A stretch of 64,000 bases of DNA, taken from NCBI GenBank assembly GCA_963971225.1, contig CAXARI010000079.1, positions 124,001 through 188,000 of the forward strand, given 5' to 3'. Under the pieces are notes generated by a model. That model did not search any database. It was not told the origin of the DNA and worked only from the letters and a program-made list of their open reading frames with translations. A program made the translations under genes and the position numbers. Source of the DNA: Melieria omissa (Eukaryota > Arthropoda > Insecta > Diptera > Ulidiidae). Of this stretch, positions 45,502-56,406 are shown one piece after another. The stretch's first letter is position 1. Every line of letters begins with the position of its first letter.

Positions 45502-46679
45502 TACATCTATATCAGGGGTGCCCAAAGTCTTCTCATGGAAAAGCAAAAACCAATACATTTAAGGTTGCCCAAAAATGCAAACAAATTATTTCATTAATTG
45601 AATTAGTTGAAAGCACATTGTGCATTTCGCTTGACCCTTAAAATTATAAGTGAAAAAAATATAATGTTCCCATTTGTCATTGCCGAAAGGCCAACCAATC
45701 GCCAAAACAAAAACTACAACAACAAAAGCATCTAATTTTTTTTCATACATAGAATTTCTTGAGGCAACAAAACAAAAATCCGCGCAGCCCCCACACGTGT
45801 TGCTTCGTTGCTGTCACAACAACGACTGATTGAAAGAATGCACCTCTGATCTATATAACCAATCAAATGCTTGTGGAACCTAAGTACGCACAATCACTTT
45901 AATCAAAATGGCGTCAAAATTAAGCCAGAGTGACCACCTTTCACCAATTTGGTAAATAAAAAAAATATCCCACCGGCAGCATGATCGAAATTATGGCTGT
46001 TAAATCTCGACCCGTTAACGGATTTTAATAATATTATGCCATATTATTTAGCTAGACTCGTATGCTTTCTATAATGGTATCAATCATCCTTCTATACCCC
46101 AAGGTTCGAAAGCAAATCGATTTGGAACGGGGACTTTGAAAAAATTCCTACTTGGGTGCAACCACTAAAATGCTCGTCAACACCAAATGCATAAGTGCAT
46201 ATTAATAATTGACCCCTTAAAATTTAGCCAGAGTCTTATGCTTTCTATATTGGTCCCTAGCTTTTCATTATCCTGCAGGAATAATGAGCATATCGATGCG
46301 CAAGGATAACATTGAAAAACTGCCTATTACAAAATACACACTCACCAGTAAAGTACTTATAGATTCCAAACGGTATGGGTTACGTTAATAAAAAACCCTT
46401 AAAATGTAGCTAGAGATCGCAGCTTTATCAAATTAAATCAATAATTTGATTACTATTCGGCAATCATGAACAGATCGATGCGCAAGAGTGACATTAAATG
46501 GCTGCCTAATGCAAAATCGATAAAATGCTTGTAAAATATGATGATTCTAGGTTTATAGAAAAAATATCAACCTTAAAACCTAGCTGGAGTTTTGAGCTTT
46601 CATAAATGGGGTCAATCTTCTCGTTATCTCAAATAATGCAGGAGAATTTCGTTGTGGAAAAGTGATATCGACCAAATGA
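45502..46679. repeat. Satellite unit, 1178 bp
   Basis: This is the continuation of the array interrupted by both BEL elements. It has variants such as 'cttttcattatcctgcagg' and 'caccagtaaagtac' not found to the left. Confidence 0.9.
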
Positions 46680-47860
46680 TTCATCTATATCAGGGGTGCC
46701 CAAAATCTTCTTATGGAAAAGCAAAAACCAATACATGTAAAGTTGCCCAAAAAAATGCAAACAAATGATTTAATTAATTGAATTAGTTGAAAGCACATTG
46801 TGCATTTCGCTTGACCCTTAAAATTATAAATGAAAAAAATATAATGTTCCCATTTGTCATTGCCGAAAGGCCAACCAATCGCCAAAACAAAAACTACAAC
46901 AACAAAAGCATCTAATTTTTTTTCATACATAGAATTTCTTGAGGCAACAAAACAAAAATCCGCGTAGCCCCCACACGTGTTGCTTCGTTGCTGTCACAAC
47001 AACGACTGATTGAAAGAATGCACCTCTGATCTATATAACCAATCAAATGCTTGTGCAACCTAAGTACGCACAATCACTTTAATCAAAATGGCGTCAAAAT
47101 TAAGCCAGAGAGACCACCTTTCACCAATTTGGTAAATAAAAAAAATATCCCACCGGCAGCATGATCGCGATTATGGCTGTTAAATCTCGACCCGTTAACG
47201 GATTTTAATAATATTATGCCTTATTATTTAGCTAGACTCGTATGCTTTCTATAATGGTATCAATCATCCTTCTATACCCCAAGGTTCGAAAGCAAATCGA
47301 TTTGGAACAGTGACTTTGAAAAAATTGCTACTTGGGTGCAACCACTAAAATGCTTTTCAACACCAAATGCATAAGTGCATATTAATAATTGACCCCTTAA
47401 AATTTAGCCAGAGTCTTATGCTTTCTATACTGGTCCCTAACTTTTCATTATCCTTCAGGAATAATGAGCATATCGATGCGCAAGGATAACATTGAAAAAC
47501 TGCCTATTACAAAATACACACTCACCAGTAAAGTACTTATAGATTCCAAACGGTATGGGTTACGTTAATAAAAAACCCCTTAAAATGTAGCTAGAGATTG
47601 CAGCTTTATCAAATTAAATCAATAATTTGATTACTATTCGGTAATCATGAACAGATCGATGCGCAAGAGTGACATTAAATGGCTGCCTACTGCAAAGTCG
47701 ATAAAATGCTTGTAAAATATGATGATTCTAGGCTTATAGAAAAAATATCAACCTTAAAACCTAGCTGGAGTTTTGAGCTTTCATAAATGGGGTCAATCTT
47801 CTCGCTATCTCAAATAATGCAGGAGAATTTCGTTGTGGAAAAGTGATATCGCCCACATGA
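46680..47860. repeat. Satellite unit, 1181 bp
   Basis: Begins 'ttcatctatatcagg'. It shares 'caccagtaaagtac' with the preceding unit. Confidence 0.9.
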
Positions 47861-48027
47861 TACAACTATATTAGGGGTGCCCAAAATATTCTTATGGAAA
47901 AGCAAAAACCAATACATGTAAAGTTGCCCAAAAAAAATGCAAACAAATTATTTAATTAATTGAATTAGTTGAAAGCACATTGTGCATTTCGCTTGACCCT
48001 TAAAATTATAAGTGAAAAAAATATAAT
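47861..48027. repeat. Satellite unit, left part, interrupted by Harbinger
   Basis: The unit breaks at '...aaaaaatataAT' and resumes at 50928 with 'AATgttcccatttg'. Confidence 0.85.
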
Positions 48028-48363
48028 CGGGCAGGTTCTGCATTTCATTTCCGAGTGAAAGTGAAATCAATTCACTGTGAATCTGACATTTTGTGTTCCA
48101 CATTTCACTCGTTTCGTTTTGAAATCGGTTTCTTTCGAACATGAGTTCGAAGTGAAATTAGGTGTTCCACAAAACGAGTTCACTGCAAAATGAGTGAAAA
48201 CAAATCACTTTAGCTGGGCGTCGTGAAATACATACACGGTAGTGACGAGGCTGGAAAATGTAAGAATCAATTTAAAATAACTAAAAATTTATTGTAACTA
48301 AAAACTTTTTTATTAAGAGGTAGACACAAAAGCAGCAAGCAAGAGGCCATTTTGTTGGGATTC

Positions 48364-49171
48364 ATGGAGAAGCACAACGACATAGCCAGAGGATTTGTTA
48401 GCGGCGACAGAGTAAAAGTGGAGGCTCTATGGAACAATTTAATGAAAGAGCTGAACAGCAATGGCCCACCTCAAAAAGACGTGTCAGGATGGAAAAAGGT
48501 TTGTCGTGTTGAGTTAATTAAAATAAACGTAAGTTTAATTCGAATATTTCAATATTTAGGTATGGACAGACTGGAAAGCGGCAGTTAGAAAGAAAATTGC
48601 CCACAATAATTCCGAGGCCAGAGCGACTGGTGGTGGGCCCTTCAACAAACATATTTTAAGTCCAACAGAAAACTCCATTGCGCAGATCTGTGGCATATAT
48701 ACCGTCGTCGAAGGAATTCCCAACACCAAAGATTTCGCAGGTATATCGGAACGGAACTGTGAGGAACCGCCACCATGCGTAAGTAGTGACAGCGAGCCAG
48801 AGGTTTTCCCATCTTCGAGTGCTGTACCTGCTACACCTCGGAAGCGAAGAACTAGTCCGCCGCTGAACGATTGCTTAAAAAAAAATATCAGCGACCAAAC
48901 TACGGCTTTGCAAAGCATTTTCCAGCAGCTTAACGAAAATCTTGAGTGCTCGAAGGAAAATGTGAAATGTGCGACAGACATAAAGAGCAGCATACAAGAC
49001 GTGTATCGCTCCCTAACGAAATTAAACGATTTAATAAAAGAAGGACACGAAGAGGCAAAAAGACACAATCTTGTAATGGAAAAGCTTCGTAAAGAAAAGG
49101 TCATGATGAAACTGAAAAAATTAGAATTGGAACAGCTGAGATTTGATTTGGAGAAAACCAAAAACCCTTAG
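48364..49171 (+). CDS. Harbinger Myb/SANT-like DNA-binding protein, 2 exons (248 aa)
   Basis: Exon 1 is 48364-48498. An intron of 61 bp (48499-48559, GT...AG) keeps phase 0. Exon 2 is 48560-49171. The joined product has the pattern of the Myb/SANT-like domain of Harbinger-associated proteins: FMEKHNDIARG before the start region, LWNNLMKELNSNGPP, then W-KK-VW-DWK across the splice (about 1-75). A basic linker (PRKRR near 138-142) and a lysine/glutamate-rich coiled coil (about 190-245) follow. In this superfamily the Myb-like partner brings the nuclease to the nucleus and to the transposon ends. The frame is open upstream of the ATG (about 18 codons, RGRHKSSKQ...), so a small 5' exon or an earlier start may exist; I saw none that is convincing. 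Confidence 0.8.
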
Positions 49172-49533
49172 CTATATTTTCTGTTAATTTCTCGTGTTGA
49201 GTTTGCATTATTTAAAGTTTTTTCTATTGAAATGTGTTATGAATTTTTAATTTTTTTAATTTTTTCTTTGCATTATGTATGCACTCCAGAATTAAGGTAT
49301 TTGTTTTAACCATGAATTTATTTTCTTCAAATGTGATAAATATATATGTAAATTTTTTTTGTTAGCTAAAATATTTTGAATTAGAAATGAAATCAAATGA
49401 AATGAAATGAAATGTGATATATGGAAAACAACGTTTATTAAAATATATAATATATTTATATTTATATATACCGAAACTTTTTATTAAAAAATAAACTAAA
49501 CAAATTCGCTGAATTCAAAAAATGTTTATATTT
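49172..49533. other. AT-rich spacer between convergent Harbinger genes
   Basis: This spacer holds the 3' ends of both transcripts. AATAAA occurs on the plus strand near 49490 and its complement at several places; an 'aaatg' microsatellite lies near 49390-49413. No gene is seen. Confidence 0.6.
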
Positions 49534-50728
49534 TTAAATATTTGCGTAAATACTATTGGCTACAGTATCTCTTATTCTGTTTGCTTCATTGTCATTTGGA
49601 TTTTCTTCTGATGTGGTATCTTCATTTGCTTCGTCAAGAAATTCAACTACTTCTAGCTCCTGTACCTTATAATATCTGCAGATATTATGCAACGCACAGC
49701 AGACATTTGTTATTTGGACTACTATTTTGGGCTGGTACTGCAACGAATGTGCAAGACATCTAAAACGACTTTTTAGCACACCAATTGTTCTTTCCACAAC
49801 ATTGCGTGCGGATGAATGCTTTTCATTGAATACGTGCTGTGGCGTTCCTATTTGTGGGTCTCTGTACGGCGTTAGCAAAAACGGCTGAAGAGCGTAGCCT
49901 GCATCACCTAAAAGCCAAGAGCCGCGTTCACCGTTTTCATAACAGCTTACAAAGTAATCACGGGCTCTGCTTACACTCCAAATCAGGGCGTCATGGCTTG
50001 AGCCAGGACGACGAGCGTCTACACCTCTGATTACCATGTCGTAGTCGCATATCTGTGGAGGTAATAAAAGCCAATAAACAGTCAAGTCAGTCAAAAGGAT
50101 TTGATTTCAGTCTGCAACACTTACAATCATTGCATTGATGCTAAAATAACCCTTCCTATTGTAAAACAGAGTATGATCTTGACGTGGTTTTGTTATTCTG
50201 ACGTGTGTTCCGTCAACGCAGCCTACGACTCCAGGCATCCCAAATTTTTCAAGGAAATGCCGTTTGGATTGACTCCGTTCACTCTCGGTCATGATTATTT
50301 TGATCCAATATGCACATATGTGTGTTTCCAAAATGTTGAGGACGCGTTTCAACACTTTTGAAACAGTACTACGGCCCAAAGCAATGTCGCTATCCTTGCC
50401 GACAGCCTTTTGAATCCCTCGCTCTGCCAGGAATCTTAAGGTTGCAGCTAGTTGCAAGTGGCTTGGAATGGAGGACTGCTTCAAATGTGGTGTAACTACA
50501 TCCAACAACATTTGGAAAGCACATTTGTTGACACGGTAGTAAGATATGAACCTGTGGGAAAGTTTAACGTTCGTTGATGGTTAGAAATACATGGATCTCA
50601 GCTACTTACGCTCCATCCGGCACTTCTAAAGGATTGGAACAGTCTCGCAAGATGCGCCTTTTAATTTTTTCCTTTGAATTTTCCTCATTTTGCACCAGAA
50701 GTGCAGCAAACGCTGTAATTGCACTCAT
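49534..50728 (-). CDS. Harbinger transposase nuclease (HARBI1-like), 3 exons (354 aa)
   Basis: The exons are 50728-50610, 50551-50125 and 50052-49534. The introns (50552-50609, 58 bp; 50053-50124, 72 bp) both start GTAAGT and end CAG, and all junctions keep the frame. The N-terminus holds RRILRDCSNPLE and YYRVNKC, typical of HARBI1/PIF nucleases. A helix-turn-helix-like stretch lies near 95-115. The DDE nuclease follows with CVDGTH (D153), LLGDAGY (D232) and NVVERTIG (E269), all present. Length matches the family (about 350 aa). No stop or frameshift is visible. The product should cut and join transposon ends together with the Myb-like protein encoded by the converging gene. All coding exons lie within the transposon boundaries. 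Confidence 0.9.
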
Positions 50729-50927
50729 TTTTTGTTATACGCAAAATAATTGTTGCAACTTTTCTCTATCTGATAGCAATCAGCTGCTTCGAACTTCATT
50801 TTGGCGTGATTTCGAAACAAGTTCGAAGCAGATCAAACCACTCGGTTTGTAGAACACCAAATTCGAAATCACTCGGTTTCAAGTTCGATTTCAATTTCAC
50901 TTTCACTCGGTTTCTGGAACATGGCTG

Positions 50928-51177
50928 AATGTTCCCATTTGTCATTGCCGAAAGGCCAACCAATCGCCAACACAAAAAAGCATACACACAAAAACTACAA
51001 CAACAAAAGCATCTAATTTTTTTTCATACATAGAATTTCTTGAGGCAACAAAACAAAAATCCGCGCAGCCCCCACACGTGTTGCTTCGTTGCTGTCACAA
51101 CAACGACTGATTGAAAGAATGCACCTCTGATCTATATAACCAATCAAATGCTTGTGGAACCTAAGTACGCACAATCA
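50928..51177. repeat. Satellite unit, right part after Harbinger
   Basis: Resumes exactly where the unit stopped at 48027 and ends at '...gcacaatca', where the SINE begins. Confidence 0.85.
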
Positions 51178-51504
51178 TAATAATAATTGATTGGCACGAC
51201 AGCCCGCTTACGCGAGACTAAGGCCTAGCTTCCCGCAACCACCCGTGTTGTGCGTGTGAATTTTGTACGCGGGTGGAAGGGACCTACAGTTTTATGCCGG
51301 TTCCGAACGGCAGGTTGGGAGCTTTTTCATAGGCAATTTTTACTCTCAGAGGTTTGCCATTTCCAGCTGAGAGGACAGCCACCGAAAGAGAAAACGAGTT
51401 TCCCGTTATTTTTTTTTAGGTGTTACTACATGCAGAATTCGAACTAGCGTCGCTCTGCATGCGACTCGCTTGGACCGCGCACTAACCAACTGAGCCACGG
51501 CGGC
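51178..51504 (-). mobile_element. tRNA-derived SINE copy 1 (327 bp)
   Basis: Read on the minus strand, the head is tRNA-like. GCCGTGGCTCAGTTGG contains an A box (TGGCTCAGTTGG, plus 51486-51497) and AGTTCGAATTC is a B box (plus 51435-51445), at normal pol III spacing. A tRNA-unrelated body follows, with a short tail of ATT/AAT repeats (plus 51178-51190). The open frame across the body has no protein signature. Confidence 0.8.
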
Positions 51505-51522
51505 TGTCTACTACTCTACTTA

Positions 51523-51984
51523 AGGCTTGATTACACGTAACGAGTCGAGTGACGAGACATCAAAATGGTACTAGGCCGAAAGAATTGGGATAGCGAGCAA
51601 AAGCGACGAGTTGTTCAAACGTATTTCGACACGCGGCGAGTCAGTTCGGTTTTACAATGCACAAAATGAACTAAGCAACTCGCGCAATTAAACTCAACCG
51701 AGCGAAAAGTGGTGTGTGACGCATACCGCATGTCACGAGCGATGCCGCATGTCACGAGCGATGCCGCATGTGACGAGCGATTGCACGAATCGCTGCGAAA
51801 AGAGAAAAATATAACGGTAAAGTAGTGGTCGCTCGGCCTAGCAAACAAAATGTGATTCTAGTGGCTCTCTCGCCACTTTCATCGATCACTGACTCAATCA
51901 AGAACTCGCCTTACCGTTTAGACGAAACGAGTACTCGTTCGAGTTGCTGTCTTCTCACTCTACTCGTTACGTGTAATCAAGCCT
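51523..51984. mobile_element. MITE-2, 462 bp with long inverted repeats
   Basis: The left end AGGCTTGATTACACGTAACG... and the reversed right end match for about 24 bases and remain similar to about 35. The flanks are TTA (51520-51522) and TCA (51985-51987). The empty site at 58934-58944 reads 'ctacTTActattc', so a 3-bp duplication with one later change fits. No coding capacity. Harbinger-like by duplication size, but the termini differ from the Harbinger at 48028. Confidence 0.75.
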
Positions 51985-51987
51985 TCA

Positions 51988-53336
51988 CTATTCGGCAATC
52001 ATGAACAGATCGATGCGCAAGAGTGACATTAAATGGCTGCCGCGCAGCCCCCACACGTGTTGCTTCGTTGCTGTCACAACAACGACTGATTGAAAGATTG
52101 CACCTCTGATCTATATAACCAATCAAATGCTTGTGGAACCTAAGTACGCACCATCACTTTAATCAAAATGGCGTCAAAATTAAGCCAGAGTGACCACCTT
52201 TCACCAATTTGGTAAATAAAAAAAATATCCCACCGGCAGCATGATCGAAATTATGGCTGTTAAATCTCGACCCGTTAACGGATTTTAATAATATTATGCC
52301 TTATGATTTAGATAGACTCGTATGCTTTCTATAATGGTATCAATCATCCTTCTATACCCCAAGGTTCGAAAGCAAATCGATTAGGAACGGTGACTTTGAA
52401 AAAATTGCTACTTGGGTGCAACCACTAAAATGCTTATCAACACCAAATGCATAAGTGCATATTAATATTTGACCCCTTAAAATTTAGCCAGAGTCTTATG
52501 CTTTCTATATTGGTCCCTAACTTTTCATTATCCTTCAGGAATAATGAGCATATCGGTGCGCAAGGATAACATTGAAAAACTGCCTATTACAAAATACACA
52601 CTCACCACTAAAGTGCTTATAGATTCCAAACGGTATGGGTTACGTTAATAAAAAACCCCTTAAAATGTAGCTAGAGAATGCAGCTTTATCAAATTAAATC
52701 AATAATTTGATTACTATTCGGCAATCATGAACAGATCGATGCGCAAGAGTGACATTAAATGGCTGCCTACTGCAAAATCGATAAAATGCTTGTAAAATAT
52801 GATGATTCTAGGTTTATAGAAAAAATAATAACCTTAAAACCTAGCTGGAGTTTTGAGCTTTCATAAATGGGGTCAATCTTCTCGCTATCTCAAATAATGC
52901 AGGAGAATTTCGTTGTGGAAAAGTGATATCGACCACATGATACATCTATATCAGGGGTGCCTAAAATCTTCTTATGGAAAAGCAAAAACCAATACATGTA
53001 AAGTTGCCCAAAAAATGGAAACAAATTATTTAATTAATTGAATTAGTTGAAAGCACATTGTGCATTTCGCTTGACCCTTAAAATTATAAGTGAAAAAAAT
53101 ATAATGTTCCCATTTGTAATTGCCGAAAGGCCAACCAATCGCCAAAACAAAAACTACAACCACAAAAGCATCTAATTTTTTTTCATACATAGAATTTCTT
53201 GAGGCAACAAAACAAAAATCCGCGCAGCCCCCACACGTGTTGCTTCGTTGCTGTCACAACAACGACTGATTGAAAGAATGCACCTCTGATCTATATAACC
53301 AATCAAATGCTTGTGGAACCTAAGTACGCACAATCA
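51988..53336. repeat. Rearranged satellite (partial units)
   Basis: A 53-bp piece of a unit ('ctattcggcaatc...aaatggctgc') is joined at 52040/52041 to 'cgcgcagccccc', which normally lies in a different part of the unit. The unit then runs to 52940, and the next one (52941) stops at the second SINE. Variants 'gattgcacctc', 'gatttagatagac', 'cgattaggaacg' and 'catatcggtgcg' recur at 59046-59520. Confidence 0.85.
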
Positions 53337-53661
53337 TAATAATAATTGATTGGCACGACAGCCCGCTTACGCGAGACTAAGGCCTAGCTTCCCGCAACCA
53401 CCCGTGTTGTGCGTGTGAATTTCGTACGCGGGTGGAAGGGACCTACAGTTTTATGCCGGTTCCGAACGGCAGGTTGGGAGCTTTTTCATAGGCAATTTTT
53501 ACTCTCAGAGGTTTGCCATTTCCAGCTGAGAGGACAGCCACCGAAAGAGAAAACGAGTTTCCCGTTATTTTTTTTTAGGTGTTACTACATGCAGAATTCG
53601 AACTAGCGTCGCTCTGCATGCGACTCGCTTGGACCGCGCACTAACCAACTGAGCCACGGCG
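53337..53661 (-). mobile_element. tRNA-derived SINE copy 2, cut near its 5' end
   Basis: Same sequence, same orientation and same satellite flank ('gcacaatca') as copy 1, with one visible change ('gaatttcg' for 'gaattttg'). The Transib-like element sits in its first bases; the rest of the head is at 58916-58922. Confidence 0.8.
53657..53661. other. Target site duplication CGGCG (left)
   Basis: Matches CGGCG at 58916-58920. The undisturbed site 'gccaCGGCGgctgtc' is seen at SINE copy 1 (51495-51507). Confidence 0.85.
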
Positions 53662-53690
53662 CACATTGGGAAAAAACAGGCAAAAACGCT

Positions 53691-54466
53691 CGCATCGCCT
53701 GTTTTGAACTCTAGAATCTATAGTTTTTGCACTAGAGAACTGTAATTTCGCTACTATCTTTAGAATTCCTCTTAGAATTGTAGGGTGTAATTTTTTTTTC
53801 ATTTCCTTTACCAGGAGCTGGTACCCTACAGTCGGAAGTTAAGAGTTTTAGAAATATGCATAATCAGAAGCAAAACAAATAATTCAATATTTTGAAAACT
53901 GATTCCAGTAGAAGATCAAAAATAAAGTTAAACGTGTTTTAGGGTTTTTTAATTTGAGCACTTTTGTGCAGCACGGTTTATGTTTTCCGAGTGTATAACA
54001 AAAGATTTAATAACTTCGGAAATAAAAAAGATAAAGGATTGAATTTTCGCATAACTGTTTCCCATAAGTAGAAGATGATTTATTCCAAAAATGAAAAAAA
54101 TTCGCCCACGGCCACGCCTACTCTCCATACAGAGTTTATTTTTCACAATATTAAACTAAGCTAAAATTTTGCTGTCATGCATTAAAATGTTCTTTAGAGA
54201 CACTTAGCCCACTTTTATAAAAGTAGGCAAACTCTTTCTTAAAAAAATCTAAACTATTCATTTACTTTTATAAAGCACGGAAAAAGTTAACTGACAAGTA
54301 TAATATATATTATGTATCTCAAGGGGTTAAAGAGGCATGTCACACCTATTTCCAGACAAACATATCCCTAAACGGACGGTAAATATTTAAAAGTTCATAT
54401 TTTGAAAAATATCTTTATATGGCAACCCTGTTAAGAATGGGCAACCCACGCCCATTTTAGGCAATA
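53691..54466. other. Unassigned interior, left arm of Transib-like element
   Basis: AT-rich DNA. I see no conserved protein frame, RNA gene or repeat in it. Confidence 0.5.
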
Positions 54467-54689
54467 TCCCTGCGGGACAGTGATGCTCACGTGACCCATC
54501 ATCTGACTATTAGCGCTGATCAAAGTTTCCATCACCTTTCCCATCACGTTCTTAAGGGCTTTGTGAAAAAATGGATGGACACTTTTGTGTACATGTGATC
54601 TTGCATCACCTTTCAACACACGAACTTCAGTAGCTTGTGAAACATACATCTGTCTCATTTACTCCTATTAAAATTGAATGCACGCTTTC

Positions 54690-54848
54690 AGTCAGCACTG
54701 ATGAAGAAGTTCAGCACTACTGATGTGTAAATGCATCACCGCTGATGTAAATATCCATCAACGGTGCTAATCACCCCTGATGGGAAAGCTCATCACCACT
54801 GATGGCTAAATGCATCACCGCTGATATAAAATTCCATCAGCGGTGATG
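54690..54848. repeat. Cluster of CATCA-n-TGATG palindromic iterons
   Basis: At least six short inverted repeats of the forms CATCACCGCTGATG, CATCACCACTGATG and CATCAGCGGTGATG sit at intervals of about 20-30 bp. They could be transposase-binding sites of the element at 54467. Confidence 0.6.
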
Positions 54849-55017
54849 TGAAAATAAATAATACAAATTTTTTAATTATTTGCATTTATTTTAACAATTT
54901 ACTTAACAAATACAAAAATTAATTAAAAATTAGCTTACAACAATACCAAAAAGCAATAGAATCAACAAAAATTAGTCAAATAAATAGTAACCCAAGGTTA
55001 CATAAAACAATAATAAT

Positions 55018-55734
55018 GTGCACGCTGCCACAAGAGCGGCGCAACTAGCAATGGAGCGCACCCCTCCAGACTCTCGGATTAATATCTATATCGACAGCCA
55101 AGTAGCCATAAAATCAGCAGCTGGGGTAATGTCAAACTCGATATGCGTACGGAACTGCAAAACCAAATTGGACGAACTCTGTCGCAACAGAGTAGTCACT
55201 ATCTATTGGGTACCGGGTCACAAAGGAGTTGAGGGAAATGAGAAGGCTGATGCGCTCGCCAAAGCCGGGGCACGACTGCCTACGGTTAGCGAGCCAGACA
55301 TCCATCCACCCCTCTCCACGCTCAAGACGGGAATCGAAGAGAATATGATTCGTGAGGCGGCGTCCATGTGGGAGAGATCTACGTCTCACAGGACAGCAAA
55401 AATCATGCTTCGCGAGCATAATATCTACAACACAGAGTTTGTACTATCACTCCAAAGAGAGGATTGCAAACTATTAACCGGGATACTCACGGGACACTGT
55501 TTCACACCGTCCCACGCTGCCAAACTTGGCTTGGTACCAAGTGATGCATGCACAAGATGTGGTGAAGATAGTGCCAAGGGTACCCTGGAGCATTTGCTGT
55601 GCCACTGCCCTGCTCTCTACAGATCACGGGTCAGCTGCCTCGGATCCGCGTCGTTCCCTTCCTTGGAAAGAAAAAAAAGCGGCGACTTACTTAGATTTGC
55701 CAAAACGTTCTTAAAAAACTATATACAGGTCTGA
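55018..55734 (+). pseudogene. 5'-truncated non-LTR retrotransposon, RNase H end of ORF2
   Basis: The first codons are not a true start (GTG, no ATG); the frame is the tail of a longer ORF2. It contains the later RNase H motifs IYIDSQ (D26 of the fragment) and WVPGHKGVEGNEKADALA (H68, D78), then a Cys/His motif CTRCGEDS...LEHLLCHC near 182-201, and ends at a stop. The sequence continues about 80 bp to a 'cctaacctaacc' tail at about 55800-55816. RNase H after reverse transcriptase is found in I, LOA, Outcast and some R1-type elements, so the clade is not fixed. 5' truncation is typical of target-primed reverse transcription. Confidence 0.8.
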
Positions 55735-56406
55735 AGCTCCAGAATCTTTTTGGTACCACTATGGACCAACATGGTCTATGTGAGACCCCCGTGGGTCAGC
55801 CAGCCTAACCTAACCTTTGTAGACGTCAAAGCGCTGAAATTGATGTTATCCGTTTTGAAAACCCCTGTAAATATCGTTAAAAGGTTTATTATGTTAATAC
55901 ATTTGTTTAATTTAATTAATTTTCTTTACACTTATCTTTAAATCCTTTTAAAAAGCCGTTTATTTTTCTGCGTCGAGTTCTTCGTCCACCACGTTCACTG
56001 AAATTTCACATAATGTCAAAATCGAATCTGACAAGGTGCCACGTGGTGGCGGCTGGCATAGCTGTCTCTTTTGCACACATAGTTACCTATACGTATGAAC
56101 TATTAAGTGTTTTCTGTGCTCTCGTTTCTGTCAGCGCTGAGGCATTTATTCCTCATTGCTGTTGTATAAATGCATCATCGCTGATGCAAAATCTGATGAT
56201 ATGAAAGTTTGATTTTTTCTTTCAAATTTTGAAATGTCAATGTACCTTAGCCCTTCATCTCGCTCTCTCTTATAAAATAATTTCATAGCCAAACAGTCTC
56301 TTTTCCACCGAAGTGGCTCCAGTACAAAAATTTGACCACAATGTGTGAATGTGTTAGTTTTTACGATTTATGTGTATGAGTTTCCATCACCCATGTCCCG
56401 TAGGGA

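Larger units (their letters stand above)
48028..50927. mobile_element. PIF/Harbinger transposon, 2.9 kb, two genes
   Basis: A candidate 3-bp duplication AAT (48025-48027 and 50928-50930) flanks it, consistent with the superfamily. The ends are imperfect inverted repeats: left CGGGCAGGTTCTG..., right (reversed) CAGCCATGTTCCAG..., both leading to CCGAGTGAAAGTGAAAT. Subterminal DNA on both sides repeats 'gttcgaag', 'ggtgttcYacaaa' and 'cgagtgaaa' motifs, possible binding sites for the Myb-like protein. Inside are a Myb/SANT-like gene and a nuclease gene in convergent orientation. Confidence 0.88.
54467..56406. mobile_element. Possible nested non-autonomous DNA transposon
   Basis: The left end TCCCTGCGGGACA and the right end TGTCCCGTAGGGA are inverted repeats differing at one position. 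Both subterminal regions (54480-54850 and 56140-56200) are rich in 'catca'/'tgatg' motifs, many paired as small palindromes such as CATCACCGCTGATG. A non-LTR fragment lies in its centre. No clear target duplication beyond a possible AT, so the boundaries are uncertain. Confidence 0.45.

Noticed and set aside
51250..51447. 65-codon frame in both SINE copies
   Set aside because: It lies across the SINE body; identity between copies comes from block duplication.
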